Of a DNA stretch of 64,000 nucleotides, positions 49,301 through 60,845 are shown piece after piece. Origin of the DNA: Aradus depressus (lineage: Eukaryota; Arthropoda; Insecta; Hemiptera; Aradidae); contig OY759218.1 of the NCBI GenBank assembly GCA_963662175.1, positions 992,001 to 1,056,000 on the forward strand. Reading direction: 5' to 3'. The position numbers were made by a program, and so were the translations under genes. Below the pieces are notes generated by a model, which did not search any database, was not told the DNA's origin, and saw only the letters and a program-made list of their open reading frames with translations. Positions within the stretch are counted from its first letter, which is position 1. Each line of letters starts with the position of its first letter.

Positions 49301-50545
49301 AGATTTATCCGGAAAGTCCCATCCGAAGGACGACGTGCTCAAGGCTATTTTCAACCTAAGTGAAATTTCACCTACCCAGGTTTATTTACATAACATACGT
49401 CTCATTATCGAGTACCTCACATTCGAAAAAGTCCTGGAACATCGCATAAAGTCCCATCCGAAGGACGACGTGCTCATAGTTATTTTTCACTTCCCGATTA
49501 AAACATCTGACCTAAGTGCCTCAGCTAGATTACTAAGTGGCGATCCTGAGCTCGGTAGACTCCATTCTTGAAATTTCTCGCTTTTTAACGGTTTATAGAT
49601 TTAATATTTGTTAAAACTGATAGAGAACGACCGGATTATCTGAATCCTACACAAAAATCAAAATAAAAATGTTTTTCGAAAAATTTGCGCTATTTAACGG
49701 TTTATAGGCTTAATAATTGTTAAAACTGATACGACAGATTCAGATTTATCCGGAAAGTCCCATCCGAAGGACGACGTGCTCAAGGCTATTTTCAACCTAA
49801 GTGAAATTTCACCTACCCAGGTTTATTTACATAACATACGTCTCATTATCGAGTACCTCACATTCGAAAAAGTCCTGGAACATCGCATAAAGTCCCATCC
49901 GAAGGACGACGTGCTCATAGTTATTTTTCACTTCCCGATTAAAACATCTGACCTAAGTGCCTCAGCTAGATTACTAAGTGGCGATCCTGAGCTCGGTAGA
50001 CTCCATTCTTCACATTTCTCGCTTTTTAACGGTTTATAGATTAAATATTTGTTAAAACTGATAGAGAACGACCGGATTATCTGAATCCTACACAAAAATC
50101 AAAATAAAAATGTTTTTCAAAAAATTTGCGCTATTTAACGGTTTATAGGCCTAATAATTGTTAAAACTGATACGACAGATTCAGATTTATCCGGAAAGTC
50201 CCATCCGAAGGACGACGTGCTCAAGGCTTTCAACCTAAGTAGAAATTGACCTACCCAGGTTTATTTACATAACATACGTCTCATTATCGAGTACCTCACA
50301 TTCGAAAAAGCCCTGGATCATCGCTTAAAGTCCTATCCGAAGGACGACGTGCTCAAAGTGTTTTTTAACTTCCCGATTGAAACATCTGACCTAAGTGCCT
50401 CAGCTAGATTTCTAAGTGGCGATCCTCTGCTCGGTAGACTCCATTCTTCAAATTTCTCGCTTTTTAACGGTTTATAGATTTAATATTTGTTAAAACTGAT
50501 AGAGAACGACCGGATTATCTGAATCCTACACAAAAATCAAAATAA
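46360..50545 (+). repeat. 2093-bp higher-order repeat, two copies
   Basis: Monomers at 46360, 46801, 47242 and 47683 recur at 48453, 48894, 49335 and 49776, all offset by exactly 2093 bp. The unit is four 441-bp monomers plus one 329-bp short D monomer. Copies differ at isolated sites only (TTCATGAAATTTC at 46590 against TTCTTGAAATTTC; AACGTTTTATAG at 47495). In the sister copy (27419-29200) this unit is present once, so the tandem duplication postdates the 19-kb duplication. Confidence 0.9.
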
Positions 50546-51529
50546 AAATGTTTTTCAAAAACTTTGCGCTATTTAACGGTTTATAGGCCTAATAATTGTT
50601 AAAACTGATACGACAGATTCAGATTTATCCGGAAAGTCCCATCCGAAGGACGACGTGGTCAAGGCTTTCAACCTAAGTAGAAATTGACCTACCCAGGTTT
50701 ATTTACATAACATACGTCTCATTATCGAGTACCTCACATTCGAAAAAGCCCTGGATCATTGCTTAATGTCCCATCCGAAGGACGACGTGCTCAAAGTTAT
50801 TTTTAGCTTCCCGATTAAAACATCTGACCTAAGTGCCTCAACTAGATTACTAAGTGGCGATCCTGAGCTCGGTAGACTCCATTCTTGAAATTTCTCGCTT
50901 TTTAACGGTTTATAGATTTAATATTTGTTAAAACTGATTGAGAACGACCGGAATATCTAAATCCTACACAAAAATCAAAATAAAAATGTTTTTCAAAAAA
51001 TTCACGCTATTTAACGGTTTATAGGCTTAATAACTGTTAAAACTGATACGACAGAATCAGATATATCCGAAAAGTCCCATCCGACGGACGACGTGCTCAA
51101 GGCTATTTTCAACCTAAGTGAAATTTCACCTAACCAGGTTTATTTACATAACATACGTCTCATTTTCGAGTACCTCACATTCGAAAAAGCCCTGGATCAT
51201 CGCTTAAAGTCCCATCCGAAGGACGACGTGCTCAAAGTGTTTTTTAACTTCCCGATTGAGACATCTGACCTAAGTGCCTCAAATAGATTTCTAAGTGGCG
51301 ATCCTGAGCTCGGTAGACTCCATTCTTGAAATTTCTCGCTTTTTAACGGTTTATAGATTTAATATTTGTTAAAACTGATAGAGAACGACCGGATTATCTG
51401 AATCCTACATAAAAATCAAAATAAAAATGTTTTTCAAAAAATTTGCGCTATTTAACGGTTTATAGGCTTAATAATTGTTAAAACTGATACGACAGATTCA
51501 GATTTATCCGGAAAGTCCCATCCGAAGGA

Positions 51530-51997
51530 CGACGTGTTCAAGGCTATTTTCAACCTAAGTGAAATTTCACCTACCCAGGTTTATTTACATAACATACGTC
51601 TCATTATCGAGTACCTCACATTCGAAAAAGTCCTGGAACATCGCTTAAAGTCCCATCCGAAGGACGACGTGCTCAAGGCTTTCAACCTAAGTAGAAATTG
51701 ACCTACCCAGGTTTATTTACATAACATACGTCTCATTATCGAGTACCTCACATTCGAAAAAGCCCTGGATCATCGCTTAAAGTCCCATCCGAAGGACGAC
51801 GTGCTCAAAGTGTTTTTTAACTTCCCGATTGAAACATCTGACCTAAGTGCCTCAGCTAGATTTCTAAGTGGCGATCCTGAGCTCGGTAGACTCCATTCTT
51901 CAAATTTCTCGCTTTTTAACGGTTTATAGATTTAATATTTGTTAAAACTGATACGAGAGATTCAGATTTATCCGGAAAGTCCCATCCGAAGGACGAC
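51530..51997 (+). repeat. Chimeric expanded/shortened satellite monomer
   Basis: GTGTTCAAGGCTATTTTC starts a monomer that, after 135 bp (CATCGCTTAAAGTCCCATCC), re-enters the start of a D monomer (GTGCTCAAGGCTTTCAACC). That D monomer is then of the 330-bp type lacking the 109-bp AT segment. Both recurrent rearrangements, the 135-bp gain and the 109-bp loss, therefore occur side by side. Confidence 0.85.
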
Positions 51998-53499
51998 GTG
52001 CTCAAGGCTATGTTCAACCTAAGTGAAATTTCACCTACCCAGGTTTATTTACATAACATACGTCTCATTATCGAGTACCTCACATTCGAAAAAGCCCTGG
52101 ATCATCGCTTAAAGTCCCATCCGAAGGACGACGTGCTCAAAGTGTTTTTTAACTTCCCGATTGAAACATCTGACCTAAGTGCCTCAACTAGATTTCTAAG
52201 TGGCGATCCTGAGCTTGGTAGACTCCATTCTTGAAATTTCTCGCTTTTTAACGGTTTATAGATTTAATATTTGTTAAAACTGATAGAGAACGACCGGATT
52301 ATCTGAATCCTACATAAAAATCAAAATAAAAATGTTTTTCAAAAAATTTGCGCTATTTAACGGTTTATAGGCTTAATAATTGTTAAAACTGATACGACAG
52401 ATTCAGATTTATCCGGAAAGTCCCATCCGAAGGACGACGTGCTCAAGGCTATTTTCAACCTAAGTGAAATTTCACCTACCCAGGTTTATTTACATAACAT
52501 ACGTCTCATTATCGAGTACCTCACATTCGAAAAAGTCCTGGAACATCGCTTAAAGTCCCATCCGAAGGACGACGTGCTCATAGTTATTTATCACTTCCCG
52601 ATTAAAACATCTGACCTAAGTGCCTCAGCTAGATTTGTAAGTGGAGATCCTGAGCTCGGTAGACTCCATTCTTCAAATTTCTCGCTTTTTAACGGTTTAT
52701 AGATTAAATATTTGTTAAAACTGATAGAGAACGACCGGATTATCTGAACCCCACACAAAAATCAAAATGAAAACGTTTTTCAAAAAATTCGCGCTATTTA
52801 ACGGTTTATAGGCTTAATAATCGTTAAAACTGATACTACAGATTCAGATATATCCGGAAAGTCCCATCCGAAGGACGACGTGCTCAAGGCTTTCAACCTA
52901 AGTGGAAATTGACCTACCCATGTTTATTTACATAACATACGTCTCATTATCGAGTTCCTCACATTCGAAAAAGCCCTGGATCATCGCTTAATGTCCCATC
53001 CGAAGGACGAAGTGCTCAAAGTTATTTTTAACTTCCCGATTAAAACATCTGACCTAAGTGCCTCAGCTAGATTTCTAAGTGGCGATCCTGAGCTCGGTAG
53101 ACTCCATTCTTCAAATTTCTTGCTTTTCAACGGTTTATAGATTTAATATTTGTTAACTGATAGAGCCATAGAGTGTGCTGGTTTCGGATTATGCCAACGT
53201 CAGCACAACGTTCAGACTGACTTTAAATATGGTGACACCGATCCACTATGGAAGAAAAATGCCAAAAAAAAAAAGATGTATGTATAGATATGAACACAAA
53301 TTAAAACTTGTGTACATTGTGATATAATCTATATTAATAAAGCTGAAACGGGGTTTGTTTGTTTGTATGTTTGTTTGTATGTATGTATGTTTGTTCCAGC
53401 ATCACGCCCAAACCGCTGGACGGATTTTTATGAAACTTCCCATGTAGCATTCTTTTGAGCCCGATTGAATAATAGGCTACGTGGCGTCCCAAAATTTTG

Positions 53500-55745
53500 A
53501 TCGGGAGGGCGGGTTGTAAGGGGGGCCTAAGTATATAAATAGTGCTAACTCATTAACTAATGGTCAAATTGTCATGAAATTTCACACGTAGTCTTTTTAA
53601 AAGCCAAACAGGAAAAAAAGGTGTGTGGCGTCCCAAAGTTTTGAACGGGAGGGGGGGTTGTGGGGGGGCCTAAGTATAAATATAGAGCTAACTCATGAAC
53701 TAATGGGCGAATCGTCATGAAATTTCACATGTAGTATTTTTAAAAGCCAAATAGGAAAAAAAGGTGTGTGGCGTCCCAAAGTTTTGAACGGGAGCGGGGG
53801 TTGTGGGGGCGCCTAAGTATAAATATAGAGCTAACTCATGAACTAATGGGCGAATCGTCATGAAATTTCACATGTAGTATTTTTAAAAGCCAAATAGGAA
53901 AAAAAGGTGTGTGGCGTCCCAAAGTTTTGAACGGGAGGGGGGGTTGTGGGGGGGCCTAAGTATAAATATAGAGCTAACTCTTTAACAGTTGTTCGGATTG
54001 TCACGAAGTTTCACATGTAGTATTCCTGAAGACCAAATAAAAAAAATAGGCGGTGTGACGGCTCAAAATTTTTTACGGGAGGGGGGTAGTGGGGGGGCTT
54101 AAGTATAAATATAGAGCTAACTCATTAACTAATGGGCGAATCGTCATGAAAAGCCAAATAGGAAAAAAAGGTGTGTGGCGTCCCAAAGTTTTGAACGGGA
54201 GGGAGGGTTGTGGGGGGGCCTAAGTATAAATATAGAGCTAACTCTTTAACGGTTGGTCGGATTTTCACGAAATTTCACATGGAGTATTCCTGAAGACCAA
54301 ATAGAAAAATAGGCGGTGTGACGGCTCAAAATTTTTTACGGGAGGGGGGAGGGTAGTGGGGGGGCCTAAGTATAAATATAGAGCTAACTCATTAACTAAA
54401 GGGCGAATCGTCATGAAATTTCACATGTAGTATTTTTAAAAGCCAAATAGGAAAAAAAGGTGTGTGGCGTCCCAAAGTTTTGAACGGGAGGGGGGGTTGT
54501 GGGGGGGTGTACTAACTATTTATATTAATAAAGCTGAAACGGGGTTCGTTTGTTTGTTTGTATGTATGTTTGTTCCAGCATCACGCCCAAACCGCTGGAC
54601 GGATTTTTATGAAACTGCCCATGTAGCATTCTTTTGAGCCCGATTGAATAATAGGCTATGTGACGTCCCAAAATTTTGATCGGGAAGGGGGGTTGTAAGG
54701 GGGGCCTAAGTATATAATTAGTGCTAACTCATTAACTAATGGGCGAATAGTCATGAAATTTTACAGGTAGTCTTTTTAAAAGCCAAACAAGAAAAAAAGG
54801 TGTGTGGCGTCCCAAAGTTTTGATCGGGAGGGGGGGTTGTAAGGGGGGCCTAAGTATAAATATAGAGCTAACTCATTAACTAATGGGCGAATTGTCATGA
54901 AATTTAACACGTAGTCTTTTTAAAAGCCAAGTAGGGAAAAAAGGTGTGTGGCGTCCCAAAGTTTTGAACGGGAGGGGGGGTTGTGGGGGGGCCTAAGTAT
55001 AAATATAGAGCTAATTCTTTAACGGTTGGTCGGATTGTCACGAAATTTCACATGGAGTATTCCTGAAGGCCAAATAGAAAAATAAGGTGTGTGGCGTCCC
55101 AAAGTTTTGAACGGGAGGGGGGGTTGTGGGGGGGCCTAAGTATAAATATAGAGCTAACTCTTTAACAGTTGGTCGCATTGTCACGAAGTTTCACATGTAG
55201 TATTCCTGATGACCAAATAAAAAAATAGGTGGTGTGACGGCTCAAGATTTTTTACGGGAGGGGGGGTAGTGGGAGGGCCTAAGTATAAATATAGAGCTAA
55301 CTCATTAACTAATGAGCGAATCGTCATGAAATTTCACATGTAGTATTTTTAAAAGCCAAATAGGAAAAAAAGGTGTGTGGCGTCCCAAAGTTTTGAACGG
55401 GAGGGGGGGTTGTGGGGGGGCCTAAGTATAAATATAGAGCTAACTCTTTAACGGTTGGTCGAATTGTCACGAAATTTCACATGGAGTATTCCTGAAGGCC
55501 AAAAAGAAAAATAAGGTGTGTGGCGTTCCAATGTTTTGATCGGGAGGGGGGGTTGTAAGGTGGGCCTACGTATATAAATAGTGCTAACTCATTAACTAAT
55601 GGTCGAATTGTCATGAAATTTCACATGTATTAATCCTAAAGGTCAAATAGAAATATTAGGTGTGTGACGGCCCAAAATTTTGAACAGGAAGGAGGGTTGT
55701 GGGGGGGGCTAAATATACATATAGAGTTAGCTCATTAACGGTTGG
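53500..55745 (+). repeat. G-rich minisatellite in composite 3
   Basis: About 15 units of the 142-bp type, with the same two flavours, the same G-strand and one 5' module restart (54519). A few G-runs are interrupted by C (GGGAGCGGGGGTTGTGGG at 53790; GGGAGGGCGGGTTG at 53503). Confidence 0.9.
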
Positions 55746-55789
55746 TCGTATTGTCATGAATCGGATTGTCATGAATTTCACATGTAGTA

Positions 55790-56890
55790 GTAGTAACTAT
55801 GTATTCGCTGTGGGGTTCACTGTTGCAAGACATTTACTAGCTGTGATGTCCAGCGTTCCTAATATCGTACTAGCTGTGGGGTCCGCTGTTGCAAGGTACT
55901 TACTAGCTGTAGTGCTCAGCCCCAGCGTTCCTAACTATGTACTGGCTGTGGGGTTCGCTGTTGCAAGGCACCTATAAGACATTTACTAGCTTTAATGCCC
56001 AGCGTTTCTAATCACGTACTAGCTGTGGGGTCTGCTGTAGCAAGGCGCTAGCAGTGTGGCCCAGCGTATTTCACTCGTAGGTACTAGCTGTGGGGTCCGC
56101 CGTTGCAAAACTCATACTAGCTGTGATGCCCTGTGGTTCTAACTACATACTATCTGTGGGATTCGCAGTTGCAAGGCCCCTACTACCTGTAGGGCCCAGC
56201 GTTCCTAAAAACGTACTAGCTGTGGGGTCCGTCGCTGCAAAAGCATACTAGCTGTGATGCCCAGGGTTCCTAATATCGTACTAGCTGTGGGGTCCGTTGT
56301 TGCAAGGCATTTACTAGCTGTAGTGCCCAGCGTTCCTAACTTCGTACTAGCTGTGGGGTCCGTTGATGCAAGGCATTTACTAGCTGTAGTGCCCAGCGTT
56401 ATTAACTATGTACTAGCTGTGAAGTTCGCTGTTGCAAAGCACATACTAACTGTAATGCCCAGCGTATTTAACTACATACTAGCTGTGGGGTCCGCTGTTG
56501 CAAGGCACTTAATAGCTGTGATGCCCAGCGTTCCTAACTTCGTACTAGCTGTGGGGTCCGCTGTTGCGAGGCACATACTAGCTGTGGTGACCAGCGTTCC
56601 TAACTACGTACTAGCTGTTGGGTCCGCCATCGCAAGGCACATACTAGCTATGATGCCCAGCATTCCCTACTACGAACTAGCTGTGGTGCTCAGCGTTGCA
56701 AGCCACATACTAGCTGTGGTCACAAACGTTCTTAAGTACGCACTGACTAGGACGTCCAGCGATGCTAAGTATTCACTAGGTGTGGCTTCCGCCGTTGAAA
56801 GGCGCATACTAGCTGTGGTGCCCAGGGGTCCTAAAAACTTACTAGCGTTACAACAGCTGAAGGACTATAAGCCTTATTCCGTATGAATAA
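55790..56890 (+). repeat. 66-bp minisatellite in composite 3 (longer version)
   Basis: About 16 dimers of TACTAGCTGTGG units. The frame from 56254 to 56886 stays open for about 210 codons with 22-residue periodicity (VLAVGSVVARH and VPSVPNF blocks), but it starts at GTG and upstream units are out of frame. Hydrophobic small-residue repeats are what this DNA period would produce in any frame without stops. I do not call it a gene. Confidence 0.88.
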
Positions 56891-56966
56891 TTGAAAATTA
56901 TAACATCATGAATGTACTGTCGAGGAACTGAATAGCGTTATAGAAGATATTGGGAGAAAAATCAAA

Positions 56967-56997
56967 GTTCCCCGGGCAACGCCGGGTATAACTGCTA
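56967..56997 (+). other. Composite 3 3' hairpin end
   Basis: The terminal sequence and satellite junction are identical to the ends at 25684 and 44803. Confidence 0.9.
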
Positions 56998-58332
56998 TAG
57001 ATTTAATATTTGTTAAAACTGTTAGAGAACGACCGGATTATCTGAATCCTACACAAAAATCAAAATAAAAATGTTTTTCAAAAATTCGGTTTATAGGCTT
57101 AATAATTGTTAAAACTGATACGACAGAATCAGATATATCCGAAAAGTCCCATCCGACGGACGACGTGCTCAAGGCTATTTTCAACCTAAGTGAAATTTCA
57201 CCTAACCAGGTTTATTTACATAACATACGTCTCATTATCGAGTACCTCACATTCGAAAAAGTCCTGCAACATCGCTTAAAGTCCCATCCGAAGGACGACG
57301 TGCTCATAGTTATTTTTCACTTCCCGATTAAAACATCTGACCTAAGTGCCTCAGCTAGATTTCTAAGTGGCGATCCTGAGCTCGGTAGACTCCATTCTTC
57401 AAATTTCTCTCTTTTTAACGGTTTATAGATTAAATATTTGTTAAAACTGATAGAGAACGACCGGATTATCTGAATCCTACACAAAAATCAAAATAAAAAT
57501 GTTTTTAAAAAAATTTGCGCTATTTAACGGTTTATAGGCTTAATAATTGTTAAAACTGATACGACAGATTCAGATTTATCTGGAAAGTCCCATCCGAAGG
57601 ACGACGTGCTCAAGGCTTTCAACCTAAGTAGAAATTGACCTACCCAGGTTTATTTACATAACATACGTCTCATTATCGAGTACCTCACATTCGAAAAAGC
57701 CCTGGATCATTGCTTAATGTCTCATCCGAAGGACGACGTGCTCAAAGTTATTTTGAGCTTCCCGATTAAAACATCTGACCTAAGTGCCTCAACTAGATTT
57801 CTAAGTGGCGATCCTGAGCTCGGTAGACTCCATTCTTGAAATTTCTCGCTTTTTAACGGTTTATAGATTTAATATTTGTTAAAACTGATAGAGAACGACC
57901 GGATTATCTGAATCCTACACAAAAATCAAAATAAAAATGTTTTTCAAAAAATTCACGCTATTCAACCGTTTATAGGCTTAATAACTGTTAAAACTGATAC
58001 GACAGAATCAGATATATCCGAAAAGTCCCATCCGACGGACGACGTGCTCAAGGCTATTTTCAACCTAAGTGAAATTTCACCTAACCAGGTTTATTTACAT
58101 AACATACGTCTCATTATCGAGTACCTCACATTCGAAAAAGCCCTGGATCATCGCAAAAAGTCCCATCCGAAGGACGACGTGCTCAAAGTGTTTTTTAACT
58201 TCCCGATTGAAACATCTGACCTAAGTGCCTCAGCTAGATTTCTAAGTGGCGATTCTGAGCTCGGTAGACTCCATTCTTCAAATTTCTTGCTTTTCAACGG
58301 TTTATAGATTTAATATTTGTTAACTGACAGAG
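56998..58332 (+). repeat. 441-bp satellite array, block 5 (three monomers)
   Basis: Monomers start near 57165, 57606 (a D variant) and 58044. The first post-junction unit has a short deletion (TTTTTCAAAAATTCGG in place of AAAAAATTCACGCTATTTAACGG). The last carries the junction variant TTCTTGCTTTTCAACGG. No gene is present. Confidence 0.94.
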
Positions 58333-58493
58333 CCATAGAGTGTGCTGGTTTCGGATTATGCCAACGTCAGCACAACGTTCAGACTGACTTTAAATATGGT
58401 GACACCGATCCACTATGGAAGAAAAATGCCAAAAAAAAAAGATGTATGTATAGATATGAACACAAATTAAAACTTGGGTACATTGTGATATAA

Positions 58494-58620
58494 TCTATAT
58501 TAATAAAGCTGAAACGGGGTGTGTTTGTTTGTTTGTATGTTTGTTTTTATGTATGTATGTATGTATGTATGTATGTATGTATGTATGAATGTATGTACGT
58601 GTGTATGTATGTTTGTTCCA
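58494..58620 (+). repeat. Longest TTTG/TATG microsatellite in the window
   Basis: About 100 bp of TTTG and then mostly TATG tetranucleotides follow TCTATATTAATAAAGCTGAA, with interruptions (GAATG, TACGTGTG). Other copies have 30-70 bp. This is the most variable part of the 5' module. Confidence 0.92.
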
Positions 58621-58719
58621 GCATCACGCCCAAACCGCTGGACGGATTTTTATGAAACTTCCCATGTAGCATTCTTTTGAGCCCGATTGAATAATAGGCT
58701 ATGTGGCGCCCAAAATTTT

Positions 58720-59235
58720 GATCGGGAGGGCGGGTTGTAAGGGGGGCCTAAGTATATAAATAGTGCTAACTCATTAACTAATGGTCAAATTGTCATGAAA
58801 TTTCACACGTAGTCTTTTTAAAAGCCAAACCGGAAAAAAAGGTGTGTGGCGTCCCAAAGTTTTGAACGGGAGGGGGGGTTTTGGGGGGGCCTAAGTATAA
58901 ATATAGAGCTAACTCATGAACTAATGGGCGAATCGTCATGAAAAGCCAAATAGGAAAAAAAGGTGTGTGGCGTCCCAAAGTTTTGAACGGGAGGGAGGGT
59001 TGTGGGGGGGCCTAAGTATAAATCTAGAGCTAACTCTATAACGGTTGGTCGGATTGTCACGAAATTTCACATGGAGTATTCCTGAAGACCAAATAGAAAA
59101 ATAGGCGGTGTGACGGCTCAAAATTTTTTACGGGAGGGGGGAGGGTAGTGGGGGGGCCTAAGTATAAATATAGAGCTAACTCTTTAACGGTTGATCGTAT
59201 TGTCATGAATCGGATTGTCATGAATTTCACATGTA
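58720..59235 (+). repeat. G-rich minisatellite in composite 4, first block
   Basis: About four units of the 142-bp type, including the deletion form GTCATGAAAAGCCAAATAGG. The last unit joins the 66-bp minisatellite through TCTTTAACGGTTGATCGTAT, a hybrid entry sequence different from the other composites, which read TCATTAACGGTTGGTCGTAT. Confidence 0.87.
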
Positions 59236-59790
59236 GTAGTAGTAACTATGTATTCGCTGTGGGGTTCACTGTTGCAAGACATTTACTAGCTGTGATGTCC
59301 AGCGTTCCTAATATCGTACTAGCTGTGGGGTCCGCTGTTGCAAGGCACTTACTAGCTGTAGTGCTCAGCCCCAGCGTTCCTAACTATGTACTGGCTGTGG
59401 GGTTCGCTGTTGCAAGGCACCTACAAGACATTTACTAGCTGTGATGCCCAGCGTTTCTAATTACGTACTAGCTGTGGGGTCTGCTGCTGCAAGGCGCTAG
59501 CAGTGTGGCCCAGCGTATTTCACTACGTAGGTACTAGCCGTGGGGTCCGCCGTTGCAAAACTCATACTAGCTGTGATGCCCTGTGGTTCTAACTACATAC
59601 TATCTGTGGGGTTCGCAGTTGCAAGGCACCTACTACCTGTAGGGCCCAGGGTTCCTAATATCGTACTAGCTGTGGGGTCCGTTGTTGCAAGGCATTTACT
59701 AGCTGTAGTGCCCAGCGTTCCTAACTTCGTACTAACTGTGGGGTCCGCTGTTGCGAGGCACATACTAGCTGTGGTGACCAGCGTTCTTAA
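59236..59790 (+). repeat. 66-bp minisatellite in composite 4, first block (truncated)
   Basis: About eight dimers of TACTAGCTGTGG units. It ends abruptly at CAGCGTTCTTAAC, where G-rich unit sequence (GTTGGTCGGATTGTCACG) begins, so the usual tail and hairpin are missing. Confidence 0.88.
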
Positions 59791-60845
59791 CGTTGGTCGG
59801 ATTGTCACGAAATTTCACATGGAGTATTCCTGAAGGCCAAATAGAAAAATAAGGTGTGTGGCGTTCTAATGTTTTGAACGGGAGGGGGGGTTGAGGAGGG
59901 CCTAAGTATAAATATAGAGCTAACTCTTTAACAGTTGGTCGGATTGTCACGAAGTTTCACATGTAGTATTCCTGAAGACCAAATAAAAAAAATAGGCGGT
60001 GTGACGGCTCAAAATTTTTTACGGGAGGGGGGTAGTGGGGGGGCCTAAGTATAAATATAGAGCTAACTCATTAACTAATGAGCGAATCGTCGTGAAATTT
60101 CACATGTAGTATTTTTAAAAGCCAAATAGGAAAAAAAGGTGTGTGGCGTCCCAAAGTTTTGAACGGGAGGGGGGGTTGTGGGGGGGCCTAAGTATAAATA
60201 TAGAGCTAACTCTTTAACAGTTGGTCGCATTGTCACGAAGTTTCACATGTAGTATTCCTGAAGACCAAATAAAAAAATAGGCGGTGTGACGGCTCAAAAT
60301 TTTTTACGGGAGGAGGGGTAGTGGGGGGGCCTAAGTATAAATATAGAGCTAACTCATTAACTAATGAGCGAATCGTCATGAAATTTCACGTGTAGTATTT
60401 TTAAAAGCCAAATAGGAAAAAAAGGTGTGTGGCGTCCCAAAGTTTTGAACGGGAGGGGGGGTTGTGGGGGGGCCTAAGTATAAATATAGAGCTAACTCTT
60501 TAACGGTTGGTCGAATTGTCACGAAATTTCACATGGAGTATTCCTGAAGGCCAAAAAGAAAAATAAGGTGTGTGGCGTTCCAAAGTTTTGATCGGGAGGG
60601 GGGGTTGTAAGGTGGGCCTACGTATATAAATAGTGCTAACTCATTAACTAATGGTCGAATTGTCATGAAATTTCACATGTATTATTCCTAAAGGTCAAAT
60701 AGAAATATTAGGTGTGTGACGGCCCAAAATTTTGAACAGGAAGGAGGGTTGTGGGGGGGGCTAAATATACATATAGAGTTAGCTCATTAACGGATGGTCG
60801 TATTGTCATGAATCGGATTGTCATGAGTTTCACATGTAGTAGTAG
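59790..60845 (+). repeat. G-rich minisatellite in composite 4, second block
   Basis: About seven units of both flavours, same strand. They lead into the second 66-bp minisatellite through the standard entry (GAACAGGAAGGAGGGTTGTG to GTAGTAGTAGTAACTATG). Confidence 0.88.

Larger units (their letters stand above)
43560..51405 (+). repeat. Segmental duplication, copy 2
   Basis: This is the partner of 24440-30370. It lacks the 178-bp filler-bearing segment of copy 1 and has gained one extra 2093-bp repeat. Left of about 43560 the two composites diverge; right of about 51405 the satellite diverges (CCTACATAAAAATC here, CCTACACAAAAATC in copy 1, with different next monomers). Confidence 0.87.
44834..53165 (+). 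repeat. 441-bp satellite array, block 4
   Basis: This block holds about 19 monomers, including an expanded monomer (45455), several 330-bp monomers, D variants and a 2093-bp higher-order repeat. It starts with the GTGTTCAAGG monomer and ends with the junction variant TTCTTGCTTTTCAACGG. No gene is present. Confidence 0.95.
53166..56997 (+). mobile_element. Composite interrupter 3
   Basis: The module order is the same: left arm, 5' module (53328), G-rich units with a restart at 54519, then a longer 66-bp minisatellite section (55790-56890), tail and hairpin. The minisatellite here includes central units missing in composites 1 and 2 (for example CAAGGCGCTAGCAGTGTGGC at 56040 and CTGTGGTTCTAACTACATAC at 56130). 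This copy, or composite 4, is therefore closer to the longer form, and composites 1 and 2 carry a deletion of about 0.4-0.5 kb. Confidence 0.75.
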
